This document shows, one piece after another, positions 33,383 to 45,223 of a DNA stretch of 64,000 nt. The position numbers and the translations under genes were made by a program. The DNA is from Chrysogorgia sp. JL179-B06 (Eukaryota > Cnidaria > Anthozoa > Scleralcyonacea > Chrysogorgiidae), in assembly GCA_035772405.1 (NCBI GenBank), contig JAYKKM010000495.1, positions 1,164,501 through 1,228,500 of the forward strand, read 5' to 3'. Positions within the stretch are counted from its first letter, which is position 1. Every line of letters starts with the position of its first letter. The notes under the pieces were generated by a model that saw only the letters and a list, made by a program, of their open reading frames with translations, searched no databases and was not told where the DNA came from.

Positions 33383-34686
33383 TCAAATTGTCTTTTCCTT
33401 TAATATGTCTAATTTCCAGATTATATTCTTGAGCTTGTGGAGGAATACCAATGGATTATGGTCACTGAAGACTATGATCGGCTGACTTGGGGAAGATACG
33501 TAAACTTCAAAATGCTGTAAAGCGAGAACCAGAGCCAAACATTCCTTTTCAATTGCAGAGTAGTTTCTCTGGTGTTTGTTGAACTTTCTGGAAAAGTAGC
33601 ACACCGAATGATCGATCCCGTCTTTGTCCTCTTGAAGCAAAACAGCACCAGCAGCAACATCACTTGCATCCACAGCTAACTTAAATGGGTGGTTGAAATC
33701 TGGTGCAGACAAAACTGGAGCACTGTATAACATGGCTTTAAGTTTTTCAAATGCCGTTTCACATTGAGCTGACCAAATAAATTTAGCATCCTTGCCAAGT
33801 AGCTGAGTCAAAGGCTCTGTGATTGCGGACATGTTTGGACAGAACTTTCTGTAATAACCAGCCATACCAAGGAAACGCATAATCTGTTTCTTTGACGAAG
33901 GTCTGCTTGGCATCAACAGGTTTTACTTGACCCTAACCAACAATATGACCCAAATAGGTGACATGTGCACACCCAAACTCACTTTTGATCAAATTGATGA
34001 TCAGTTCTCCTGAAGAATTCTTTGATAATCCTCAAATGTTCTTCCCACGTGTTGCTGTAAATAACACCATCATCTATGTATGCTTCGCAACTTTCCAAAT
34101 CTGAGATGATGCTATTAATGAGGCGTTGAAAGGTGCTGGTGAATTTCGCATTCCAAATGGCATGACTTTATACTGGAATAATCCCTCTGGGGTAACAAAG
34201 GCTGATATTTCTTTGGCACGATCAGTAAGTGGAACTTGCCAAAATCCTTTTAGCAAATCAAATTTGGTGACGTACTTGGCGTTTCCAATTTTATCAATAC
34301 AATCATCCATTCGCGGTATTGGAAATGTATCCGATTTGGTAACATTCTTGACCTTTCTGTAATCGGTACACATGCGGTAGCTTCCATCTGATTTCGGCAC
34401 AAGGATACACGGAGAACTCCAATTACTTTGACTTGGTTCGATAAAGTCGTTTTCCAAAAGATATTGAACCTCTTCACGTAGAATTTTCTGTTTCACCGGG
34501 TTTAACCTGTAAGGATGTTGTTTTACTGGTTTGGCATCACCAACGTCGACATCGTGGAAAATTTTGTCTGTCCTGGTAGGAATATCTGGAAAAATGTGTT
34601 GAAACTCTTTAACCAGGTTCTGAAGATCTTGGCGTTGAGACAGTTGAAGATGAGATAACTTGGAATTCAGATCATGTAGGACATCC
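33383..34686 (-). pseudogene. Gypsy pol: reverse transcriptase and RNase H
   Basis: 34686-34074: RT with HPYRLNPVKQKILREEVQYL, NWSSPCILVPKSDGSYRMCT, DYRKVKNVTKSDTFPIPRMD, FDLLKGFWQVPLTDRAKEIS and YKVMPFGMRNSPAPF. After a frameshift near 34090 the catalytic AYIDDGVIYS follows (about 34079-34050). 33916-33383: RNase H with FLGMAGYYRKFCPNMSAITE, FKLAVDASDVAAGAVLLQ (D), YSAIEKECLALVLAL (E) and IIVFSDHNPLVFL (D). RT and RNase H frames are broken between 33916 and 34050. The first RT codons join across the hAT insertion with the sequence at 38352 without loss of frame. No integrase follows RNase H; the polypurine tract and LTR come next. Confidence 0.92.
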
Positions 34687-34972
34687 AGTGCTCTCAATGA
34701 GCAAAATGTAGGCGTGCGGCGAATCGCACGCCTAAAATATTCTATGCGTGCGATGACGGCGTGCGATGCGTTTTCGAATAACTAATCAATTAGTGCCTCT
34801 TTAGGAAACGATCTCGAGATGTTTTAATTTAAACTTTTTCAGAAAACAAATAGATCAAATCAACAATACATGTTCTGTACTAAGTACAATATTATATTGT
34901 ATAAAACACGTCCATTACAAAATATTAAAAAGGACTTCAACAGGAAAGTAAACTAATGTTATCTACTGTCAG

Positions 34973-37900
34973 TCACAGGCTCTCGCTTTCCGAAGATGAT
35001 TCGCTGCTGCTGCTTTCGGAACTGTCCGAAGACAAGTCTTCGACTTCTAAACGCGGCACTTTTGCTGTTTGTTGTGGTTGATCAAGACGCCTTTTTCGCC
35101 GTTTCTTCAGGTATATTGCAAGAGCGCTTTCGATTATCTCTTCCCGTTCTGCATCGTTCCACACCATACGCCACATCGTTCCACAACTCATACGCTTATC
35201 ACTTCAGATATTGCTGAGCGTGCTGAATGCTCTTTCAACTGAGGAATTAGATCCTGACAAGGAAATAATGATTTCTGCTAGCAGACAGAGGTTTGGATAC
35301 TCGTTTCTCCGATACAACAGTGTCCCTTACAAGACATTGCGCGCATCTCTTACAGCAGGCTTGTAATTTGCTTTGACGTAGAATTTGAATCGTTTCCATT
35401 CGGAAAAACACTTCTGCAGCTCAAACTCTGATTCAGCAAGGGGCATGCTGAAATGGTGGCAAAACTTCTCAATTTCATCCACGCCATACTCCCGTTCATC
35501 TAACCAGTTTTTGGGATCAAACCAATTCATTGCCAAATAGATATCATTGGCGAAATCTGTGAACCGCGTCTTCAGCAAATCTATCAAAGATAATGCTACT
35601 TCTTTCTTCTTGTTGGAGGCTGCAAGTGAAGTTTCTTTTGACAGTTCCGTCATTTCTTCCAAAGTGACTTCCACTTGTTCTCTCAGCGCGGGTTTCTTCA
35701 GCATGTCAACGGCTTTGACAAAGCTTGGTCGCAGAATTAGCTCACCGTCAATCTCTTGCACCTGAAATCTGCGTAAATGGCTATCGAGCAGTTCATCCGG
35801 TTTCCCAGCGACCTCGATCATATCTTCGAGCTCCAAAATTGTCTGCTTTATTGATTACTCTACTTCTCCTGGAAGCAAACCCTCTCCTTCAAAAACGAGA
35901 GAAGCAGGCGTAATTTTCTCAAGGATATCCAGGTAGGTACACACTTGACACAAGACTTTATATGATCGGAATTTCTTCAAAAGTCCCGATATTTTAGCTT
36001 TAGTCTCTGGACAATGCTTATTCAAAGAGAGACCATTCTGGAAGGCGATCAGAAATGCTGGCCATGTATTCAATAGACGTTGTAGAGCACGTCGTCGGTG
36101 GCTGACAAATCTGGTTCCGGTGATTCTGGTTAGGCTATACCCACTGATGCCCAATGCCTCGTACGCCGACTTCACCTGACTTTTAAGCACGCCAGAATTT
36201 TTCAGGAGACTGAAATTTTGGGAATAAAAAGAATCTATTTCGTTGAACACCGATTCTTTGAATGCAGCAGAGACAGCCAGTTCAATTCGATGGTTGGCAC
36301 AGTGAATTTTCAACAGCCAAGGCCGTTGTTCATCACGCTCAAGTCTTACGAGAAGACCACTTTTTCTGCCAGTATTGACACTTACACCGTCAGTTGTAGC
36401 GGAAACAAGCTTCGTTTTGTAGTCGTTTAGTGGAACACTGCCTTTCTCGCCAAAAATTGAATCAATTGCATTTTTTAATGGCTCTGCGTCCGTCCCACCC
36501 CAATCTGACATTTCCAACAAAGATACTGCGAAATATACGGGGATACCTAGAGAAACAGAACATATTCGTCAATACTTATATTTTACACGTCATGTTTTTT
36601 TGAGGCAAGAGGCTGGAGATATTTTGACAAGATTAAACAAAATGCACATGATCATTGTCAAAAGCTATGAAAAAGATACAGCGAAATTATAACGTTTTTT
36701 ATCGCGAGCGTCAAAACAACATATCAATCATGTTATGATATTGTTGACATTGTGTCAAAATTGGGAAGTTATTTTTAACTTGGGAAGTTATTTTTAACTT
36801 GAAGCACCACTCGGCGCAAAAAAGCGGCCTCGAAAAAGCAACGAGAACTTACCGTTCCTTTCAACTCGCACCGATACTATTTCTTTATCTGCATCGGTTT
36901 TTCTTGCCTGTGAACCGTCAGTCAAAACAGACATGAAATGTGTGCTTGCGATAATCGCTGCACACTTTTCCTTAAAGGGAAATGGCAATAAAAATTTTTT
37001 TTGTCTCATTTGAAATAACATTTAAAATAATATATGAAGACCTTTTAAAATTTCCCCTTAACTTCCTTAATTTTTGAAATATGTGTGAACAAAAATATCT
37101 GCAATCCGCCATCTTGTTTTATAATTAGATCTAATTAAGTGACGTCAAAACCTGGGTAAACATTCTAAAAGTTGTAAATAATTGCCCAAATATCAGTGGA
37201 ATGCGTTCAAATGGATTGCTAGTTCACTTAAAAGTATACAACACCCAAAACAACTACGATTTAGCATCTATAATAACTCGATAATTGTTGATATAAAAAA
37301 CATTTCTCTGGTTGTGACGTCACGCATATCCAAGGATGGTTATGCATATCCAAGATGGCGGAATGTTCTTTGTTAAAAAGAAGTGAAATATTTACAGAAC
37401 CAAGAACGATATGGAAAATCTGTAAAAGGTCTTCATATATCATTTTTAATGTTCTTTCAAATGAGACAAAAAAATGTTTTATTGCCATTTCCCTTTAACC
37501 GCTTCAGTAATACAAGAAATATATTCTTTTGCAGCTCGTTCATCTTGTTTACCTGAAAAAGACACAGTTAACAATTGACTAAATAGTGTTATATACTAAA
37601 TGAATTATCGCCGACAACTTTGTTTGTTCATCATACCTTGTATCAAACAAACACCATTTTTGCGTTGCACCTTAACCAAGATCTCGAAGTTTTTCAGTGA
37701 CATTGTTGGGTTCAGTGCTAGTTCGTAAGCTGTTCTTAACAGCCGCTGGTACGCTTCCTTGAAGGCAGCATCTTGCATGGTATTTATCCGTGGCTGCGAA
37801 TGTCCATGGCTACTCGAACTGGAAGATGACAAATTTATGGTGTTTGACTCGTTTTTTCCCTTTCTGAAGTTCTACAGCAATTTTGTGTAGCTCAACAGTT

Positions 37901-38244
37901 TAAGTGTCTAGTTACCTACAAAGAAACCGAAGTTGTTTAGCGTTAACTTTTAGTCTTCAAGGTATAAAAATTAATTACGCAGACAAACATTTATAACTTA
38001 CCTGATGCTTGGTAACAATGCTAGTTCCCTCTGAAAAAGCTTTAGATGACGTTTTCACTTGGCCTCTTATCCTTGGATGTGCCGATAACATGTCTTTATT
38101 CTCAATACAAACTTTACACCAGATAAAGTTTACCATTGTTTGCCCACAATTTTCTAATGTTTTGTAACCAATGACATCTGATACACCCCATTGTTGGAAA
38201 GTGAACAATTTAACTTAGTGTCCCTTAGCCTTTTCGGACATTTT
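34973..38244 (-). pseudogene. hAT transposase (decayed, multi-exon)
   Basis: Minus strand. Exon 1 (about 38244-38000) starts MSEKAKGH, has an in-frame TAA (38217-38215), then FTFQQWGVSDVIGYKTL and a zinc-finger-like FIWCKVCIENKDMLSAH, ending at donor GTAAGT. Next exon about 37832-37635 (QDAAFKEAYQRLLRTAYELA) ends at GTATGA. The following exon (ERAAKEYISCITEAV ... STHFMSVLTDGSQARKTD) is split by the TTAA MITE at 36972-37498. 36520-35855 has the catalytic-core wording VSATTDGVSVNTGRKSGLLV, KIHCANHRIELAVS, TGTRFVSHRRRALQRLL; 35836-35327 continues; the dimerisation box SSVERAFSTLSNI lies at about 35245-35200, followed by an in-frame TGA and an acidic serine-rich tail to 34976. Resembles KIAA1586/ZNF862-type domesticated relatives. 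Not functional as it stands. Confidence 0.85.
36972..37498. mobile_element. TTAA-type MITE, copy 2, inserted in a transposase exon
   Basis: Same 5' AGGGAAATGGCAAT / 3' ATTGCCATTTCCCT arms as 7730-8267. TTAA at 36972-36975 and 37495-37498. Deleting the element with one TTAA restores the hAT transposase reading frame through the insertion point, direct proof of a TTAA target duplication. Confidence 0.95.
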
Positions 38245-38517
38245 AAATCGCTTAATTTTGGTTTTGTTTTGCGCGTGCGATAAATCGCACGCCTTGAGGA
38301 TTTATGGCGTGCGCGTGCGATCGCACGCCTTATAATGAGAGCACTGACATCCGAGTTGTTACTAAGTTTACAGAATGTATTACCCTATCTTTATCGTAAT
38401 GGCTTTAACATATTAACATGGCACAACTGTTTTTGTTTACGCCTATCTGGAGTTATTAATACATAATTTAAATCACTCTCTTTCTTGTCTACAGCCTGAA
38501 GGGGATTTCCAGGAACT

Positions 38518-38600
38518 ATTATTAAACTATTATTATTATTATTATTATAATTATTATTCTGGTAAGAATAATAATTATTATTCTGGTAAGAATTATTATT

Positions 38601-38632
<32 letters not shown>

Positions 38633-38635
38633 GTT
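38518..38635. repeat. (ATT)n microsatellite with an internal duplication
   Basis: ATT/TAA triplets with two copies of ATTATTATTCTGGTAAGAAT. Lies in the integrase-RT linker of the Gypsy element. Confidence 0.9.
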
Positions 38636-38639
38636 TGGA

Positions 38640-40464
38640 ATAATACAAGAACCTTATCACCGCGTTTAAATTGGCGGTTTACTGCGTTTCGATCAAAGCG
38701 ATCTTTATACTTTTCTGTGTTGATCGAAGATTTTCCCTAGCTAGATCACATGCTTTTCCCTAGCTAGATCACAAGTCCGAGACATATTGCAAAAGATTTA
38801 ACGAACCGCCATCTTCCGAAAGGAATTTTTCTTTTAGGAGTTTAAGTGGTCCTCTGACCGTATGTCCGAAAACTAACTCAAATGGGCTGAAACCTAACGA
38901 TTCTTGAACTGACTCTCGAGCTGCGAATAGAAGTAAATGGATGCCGTCATCCCAGTCTTTTTCTGTGTCGAATCAATAAGTTCTCATCATGTTTTTTAAT
39001 GTTTGATGAAACCTTTCTAGAGCACCCTGGCTTTCAGGATGATAGGCAGTAGATTTATACTGCTTGATGCATAGCTCATGCATCACTTGTTGAAAAATTC
39101 CAGACATAAAATTTGAACCTTGGTCAGACTGAATAGGACTTAGGAAGACCAACTAATGTGAAGAATTTAATTAGGGTCTTAACAATAGTTTTTGCCTTTA
39201 TATTTCTCAAAGGTATGGCTTCCGGGAATCTTGTCGAAGCACACATAATGGTCAACAGGTATTGATTGCCTGTCTTTGTCTTAGGTAATGGGCCAACACA
39301 ATCTATTATTATCCTACTAAACGGCTCTTTGAAAGCTGGAATTGGCTGTAAATGGGCTTTAGGGATTACCTGATTTGGTTTCCCAACAACCTGACAAGTG
39401 TGGCAAGTTTTGCAGAATTGTACCACATCTCGTCTAAGATTAGGCCAATACAAATGACTTAGAATTTTGAGATATGTTTTGTTAACACCTAAATGGCCAG
39501 AAAGAGGGGTTTCATGTGCTAGGCTGAGTATGTCAGACCGGTAGCTTTTTGGAACTACTATCTGATATCGTACAGACCATTCTTCGTCTGTAGGGACATC
39601 AGGCGGTCTCCACTTTCTCATTAATATATTATTTTTAATGAAGTAACAGACCACATTCTTCGGGATTTCGGTCTCATCAACTGCTTTTTGAAATAAGACA
39701 GAGATCTCAGGATCATTTTGTTGTTCATCAATAAGGTTAGGCTTTGATAAGTTTTGTGCTTTATCTGACAGATTTTTATCATATTTGCTTTCAGGGGATT
39801 CATAACTAACTGCATCGAATATGCGGCCAAGAAAGGTATCTGACATCTCTATGTCCATACTTGCGTCATCCTCTAATTGTTTCTGTTTCATGGCTCGATT
39901 TATGGCACACGCCGGATATAAATCTGGAATCTCTTGCTCAATAGGATCAGAAGCTTGATTAACACAAGGTTTGTTTGTCAAAATTGGGTTAACGACTACC
40001 TTCTCGCCTGCAAGATCATTGCCAAGTAGGTGAATTCCCTCAAAAGGTAAAGAAGTTTTAATGCCCAACAATACAGGACCAGACACTAAGTCTGAAGTCA
40101 AATGAGCTTTATGAAGAGCCTGGGAACTATAGCTATCTGAATTAACTCCTTTAATTGACACATTCTTACCAGAGTAAGAGTTATCAGAAAATGGCAAAGT
40201 ATCTGCCAACAAAAGAGATTGGGAAGCCCCAGTATCTCTTAGAATTTTAATTGGAACAATTTTTGACAAATCGCTTGTAAGTGATACGAAACCATTATGA
40301 ATAAATGGTTGAAAAGACTCCATAACAGGGTCGAAAGAGGACTTGACCTCGGAATTAAGATAAGGAAGTGGCTTGACGACAGATGTGCCTTGCACATTGT
40401 CACGCCATTTGGTTGAAGTAAAACCCGTGGGTTTAATTTCACCCTGCTCTTGCTTTCGTTTCAA
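38640..40464 (-). pseudogene. Gypsy pol: aspartic protease followed by integrase
   Basis: Frame 40464-39124 (446 residues). Protease near the N-terminus: VPIKILRDTGASQSLLLAD (catalytic DTG) and HLLGNDLAG. Then a linker and integrase: zinc-binding LAHETPLSGHLGVNKTYLKI with FCKTCHTCQ, and the catalytic core start FSRIIIDCVGPLPKTKTGNQ (first D). A one-base shift at about 39128 leads to QSDQGSNFMSGIFQQV (second D) and YHPESQGALERFHQTLK (E), then SPFELVFGHTVRGPLK to about 38820. So all three DDE residues remain, in two frames. No RT follows the protease directly, which distinguishes this element from ordinary Gypsy and gives the Gmr1 order. Confidence 0.9.
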
Positions 40465-41679
40465 TTTATAACAATCTGATATTAAATGACCATTCTTTTT
40501 GCAGTAACTACAAACTAGGTGGCTAAAAGGAGAACTGGGAGGCTTGTTATGAGGAACTTGTTCAAATCTTGATGGTCTATATTTTTGATTACCACGAACA
40601 TTAGCATCAGGATTAAAATTTCTGAATTTTCCTTTGACAGATTCTTGGGATCAAACACACGCTTGCTTTTAAATGATGAATAATTACGACCTCGGAAAGA
40701 AAAAGACTGTTGCGCCTTATTCGCAAACGAAACCTTACGTGTTAACGAGAAATCGTCGGCCAAACGCGCCGCAGCTGTTAAGGGTTGTCGCCTTTTGTTC
40801 ATTTAAAAATATACATACATCACTGTGAATACATCTTTTGAATTCTTCAATTAAAATCAATTGTTTCAATTGGTCGTGATCTTTATCAGATTTTTCGGAG
40901 GCACACCAGCGATCAAACAACTGTTCCTTTTCTCTGGCGAATTCTAAATAGGTCTGCCTACCGTTTTTTCAAAATTTCGAAATTTCGGACGATATGCCTC
41001 AGGGGCCAACTCATACCCCTTAAGAATTAATTCCTTTACGGTATCGTATTGCGAAGCTGTCTCTAACGAAAGTTGTGCGTAAATCTCACGAGCTTTTCCT
41101 ACTAAAACACTTTGTAATAACATGGTCCAATTTTCTTTGGGCCACTTAAGATTTTCGGCTATTTTTTCAAAATGTAAAAAGTATTTTAAATACTATAATA
41201 TCGACATCCCGTTCCTGGAAAGGTGGAACCATTCTAATGTGTCTTGTAACATCAAAACATGAATTTAGTTTGGTTCCAGGATGAACAGATCCCAATTTTT
41301 CTTGCAATTGTATTTTTGTCATTTCTAAATCAAATTTCTGCTTTTCTAAACGCTCTTCTCTTTCTCTTTCTTCTCTTTTTTCTCTCTCCATTTCCAATTT
41401 CTTTAATTCCAATTTCATTTTTTCTGCTTCCATTGCAAACCTCATTCTTTCTATTTCTAGATTTGTATCGGGATTTTTATACAAATTTAAAACACTTTCC
41501 TCAAGGTGTCCTGACTTAACTAAGTGCTCCACAATTATTTTTTGCATCACCTCCTTTAACATAGGCCTCTAACTCTATACTTAAATGTTTACCTAATAAG
41601 ATCAGGTCATCCTTACTCAATTTATCAAAAACCTCTTGATCGGCTCTAACATAAACTGGTCAGGTTTAAATTCTGACAT
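40440..41679 (-). pseudogene. Gypsy gag with coiled coil and zinc knuckle
   Basis: Starts about ATG 41679 (MSEFKPDQF), shifts frame twice, then 41562-41170 forms a highly charged helix (EAEKMKLELKKLEMEREKRE) predicted to be a coiled coil. 40920-40735 has the capsid-like FDRWCASEKSDKDHDQLKQL and EEFKRCIHSDVCIFLNEQKA. The CCHC knuckle CSYCKKNGHLISDC is encoded near 40510-40465, directly before the protease frame. Several frameshifts. Confidence 0.8.
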
Positions 41680-41794
41680 TTTATCAAATAGCTGAGCTCA
41701 CACAAATTCGAAATCTATCGAATGTGGAAAAAAAATTGAATCAAACGTTTACCGAACTTTGATTTAAACTTCGCTTCCTGCCTGAGCCCCCAAT

Positions 41795-42340
41795 TGTTAC
41801 GTGACACGCTTTTATAACGCAACAAGAAGTGTGACTTCAACTATTTGGCTTTTAATACTGTTTATTTATAAACAATGAACTTAAGGTAGATATTAAAATG
41901 TCTATAAAGATTAAACAGTTCAGAACTTATCTGTAAGTTCAAAGATTAAACAGTTCAGAACTTATCTATAAGTTCAGACAGTTCAGAACTTATCTGTCTG
42001 TACACAACAACAGTCAATAGGAGATTCCGACAACAGGTTAACAATCCATATGGCTTGACTAAGGAAGGAATAATAACGACCAGCGACAGCAAACTCCACG
42101 ACTGACTTTGTAACCACTTTGATACATATAGTTCACACATACATATGCATCACTGAGAATTGTATGATCGTTACTTATATAGTTTCTAGAGTGTATAATT
42201 ATAGTAATATACTTCATTCTATTTATAATGTATTTACATGTAAGTATTTGTTAACTCGGGTTACAAGTGTTTATTTCCTATACTAAACGTTTCAAATGTT
42301 CAGTGATCAAATAACGTCTAGTTAATTAATGTCTCTAGAT
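41795..42340 (-). repeat. 5' LTR of the Gypsy element
   Basis: Plus-strand start TGTTACGTGACACG at 41795; matches the split 3' LTR over its whole length. The outer ~20 bp ending GTAACA seen at 33260-33280 are missing, so it is cut at about 42340 where Tx1 LINE sequence begins. The primer-binding site candidate starts TGGGGGCTCAGG (41792 downward). Confidence 0.88.
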
Positions 42341-45223
42341 GTTACCAGGTCATCGGATAACCTGTCCAGATGAAGAAGCTGCCACGATGCTGATGGCAAC
42401 TGGCCTTTGTTTCCGTGGATTTCCTGTCGCTTGATGACGGGCAAGATTCCAAAGAATTGTAAAGGTCCATCGGCTGCCGTATGAAATGGTGGACGTCAAC
42501 CAAGTTCTGGAGGTATATGGAAAAGTTGAAAATGTAAAACGTGAGTGATGAAATTTGTACTGGCATTTTACTTGTAAAAATGGATGCAAACAAGCCCATC
42601 CCCTCGTGAATTCAAGTGCGAGGTCAGCCTGCTGTTACTCATATCATGGCCAAGTGAGAACATGTTTCACCTGTAGCAAAACAAAACAAAACAAAACACG
42701 AGAATAGCTTGTGTCCCAACTGCCGTCCTCCTACCAACAAACATCCCCTCCCACCATCCCCTGATACCTAACATCACAATCCCCCCCCCCCCCATAACCA
42801 CCGCAGCAACGCTACCTGCACCTACGACTGTGACTACACCTGTAGTGTAACCAGTTACACCATCAACTCCACCTGCCGCCACCGTCAATACGAAAAAATC
42901 GGAAGTGGCAAAAATCGCACATGCGGAACCAGACGGGCGCCCGCTTAATTCAAACAAAGCACAAGCACTCACTTGAAGATGATCTCGCGGTCTCTGAATC
43001 TGAGGAGGACGAGACAGGCGAAGACTCTAGACGAGATTACTGTTGACAATACTACCGTGGTTAACACACCCGTTGCCATGGTTACTGAAAATACGGACAC
43101 CATTCCCGATACCAGTGTTACTGACAGCATTGTCCCTGATACCAACAACAACCCATCTACCAACACTGTTACTGACATTAACAAACTCACTCCAGAAAAT
43201 TGGACCATTGTCACCAGGAAGAAAGCACGTTCAAAGCGACCGGCCACCGCCGAGAAAACCACCGCCACCGCTGATCCAACCGCCCGCAAGTGTAACGACC
43301 CATCCCTAGTCACGTCCTCTACCCGGCGTCGTACCGAGGCCACTCCACCTACTGACAACCAAGGGAACGAATTTATAACTCCTTCGGGCACCCTAAAATA
43401 TTCTGAAGTGGTGCGAGGGAATATCTCGAATCCCACCACTCAATTTAGTCCAGACTGTGATAGAGTGCTTGAATTGTTTTAAACCGGACAGTTTGTTTAC
43501 AAGAAACCCATTCGCCTTCCACAGCGGAATTTGAATCGTGGTTTTCCTCAACCAGCTGCGGTGTCGGCATTTTATTTTCTAAAACTTTTGAAATTCTTCA
43601 TACTTGGAGTGATCAACGAGGTCGATATGTCTCTGTCCAGAGATGTCACGTCAGAATTTGTCTGACGTGACCTTTCTTGTAAAGGAGATTTGATGTCGCT
43701 GTCGAGATGTCAAGTCAAAAACCCGAGAATACAAGCGGCATAGACCCGATGGCCAACAAGGGTCTAGACTAGACATGGTGTGGATTCCAGAACAATTCGT
43801 TGGCCTGGTGTCCACTTGTGAAATCTTACCTTTTCTCAGATCCGACCACTGGTATGTGTATTTATCGAAATACGGAGTACCAACGCAGTTACTGGAAACT
43901 AAAAGTTTCACATCTCACCAATCCGGTTCTTCGGTAGCAGATCGTAGATTTTTGGCGCAATTGGCAGTCAAGAAATCCTCATTTACCAACTTGAGGGTTT
44001 GGTGGGATGGTGGAAAATTACACCTATGCCACCTAATCCAGAAATTTTCCCGGATAGAAGCCCAAAACCGCAACAGACAGTTTCACAAACTTCAATCACA
44101 GATCAACGAACTGACATGCCGCCAATCCAACGGAGATACTACCACAGCCCCAGCTATTGAAGCTGCAAAACTGAAAGAACTGCTTTCCGCTAAAGCGCAA
44201 GGTGCACACGTACGCACCCAACTCCAATGGGCAATGGAGGGTGAGAAATCCTCCCGATTCTTACTCTCCATGGAGAAGAAAAAAGCCCAAAACCACCTAA
44301 TTTCCGGAGTCTACCGCCCGGATGGAAGCATTATTTTAAACTTTTCTAACTACTACCAACTACTATATTCCGACCAACAATTAGATGAAACCCAAAGTGA
44401 CTTTTTTATTTCTCAACTTGAAAGAAAACTTTCGGAGGACGACGCCAAAGTGTGTGAGGGTCTACTCCGAGAAGCTGAGTGCCTTACAGGGTATCGCAAA
44501 AGGTAAAACACCTGGAATTGATGGCCTTCCCTGCGAGTTCTATTTAACCTTTTGGAACCTACTCGGCACCAACTTCCTTGAAGTGGCTAACTTCTACTAC
44601 CATCATGGTTCCCTGTCGCCAATGCAACGCCAAGGAATAATCACTCTCCTTTACAAGAAAGGTGACCAAATTGCCGCGACTAACTCGCGGCCTATTTCGT
44701 TATTGTGTGTTGACTACAAAATTATCGCTAGCGCCCTATCCAAACGATTGCTCTCTGTCATTGGACAAGTCATCTCCCCGGAACAGACATGTGGCATTCC
44801 CGACAGATTTATCGGTGAAAACCTCGCACTGATCCGTGACACAATCGACCATTCCACCAGCAAGAGCCTAACAGCGGCGGTCATTTCACTTGATGAAGAG
44901 AAACCGTTCGATCAGGTGGAATGGCCTACATCGCGTGTTAATCACAATGGGTTTTGGTCCATCTTTCTGTCTTTAGATATGCCTACTGTACACCAAGGTC
45001 CGCAGTGCTGTACAGATCAACGGTTTCCTTTCTGCCTTTTTCCCAGTACATCGGGGAGTACGACATGGGTGCCCACTTTCTCCATTGTTGTACGGGTCGC
45101 AGAAACTCTCGCCTGTACTATCCGAGCTGATCCTCTCATCGTTGGACTACCACTTCCAACTGGTGGCAACACACAAGTGTGCATCTCCAAATATGCTGAC
45201 GACAGAACCATCTCAGTGACAAC

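Larger units (their letters stand above)
34687..38345 (-). mobile_element. hAT transposon (KIAA1586/ZNF862-like), nested in the Gypsy element
   Basis: Ends AGTGCTCTCA and TGAGAGCACT are exact inverted repeats, each followed inward by palindromes of GGCGTGCG/CGCACGCC. Flanked by a direct repeat GACATCC (34680-34686 and 38346-38352), seven bases where hAT normally gives eight. Removing the element and one copy of the repeat gives a continuous Gypsy reading frame, which confirms the boundaries to within one or two bases. Confidence 0.88.
30110..42340 (-). mobile_element. Gmr1-order Gypsy LTR retrotransposon carrying nested insertions
   Basis: Both LTRs are present: 5' LTR 41795-42340 (outer end apparently truncated) and 3' LTR 30110-30188 plus 32800-33280, split by an insert. 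Internal order on the minus strand is gag (41679-40440), protease and integrase (40464 to about 38640), then RT and RNase H (34686-33383). In most Gypsy elements integrase follows RNase H; integrase before a Gypsy-type RT is the rare Gmr1 arrangement. A polypurine tract abuts the 3' LTR and a TGG primer-binding start lies two bases inside the 5' LTR. All ORFs have frameshifts. A hAT element (34687-38345) is inserted just upstream of RT. The two LTRs differ by several substitutions and indels, so the insertion is not recent. Confidence 0.9.

Noticed and set aside
42667..43439. Minus-strand frames of 101 and 156 residues
   Set aside because: Antisense of the Tx1 LINE ORF1; the plus strand has the coherent Ser/Thr/Pro-rich ORF1 followed by endonuclease and RT.
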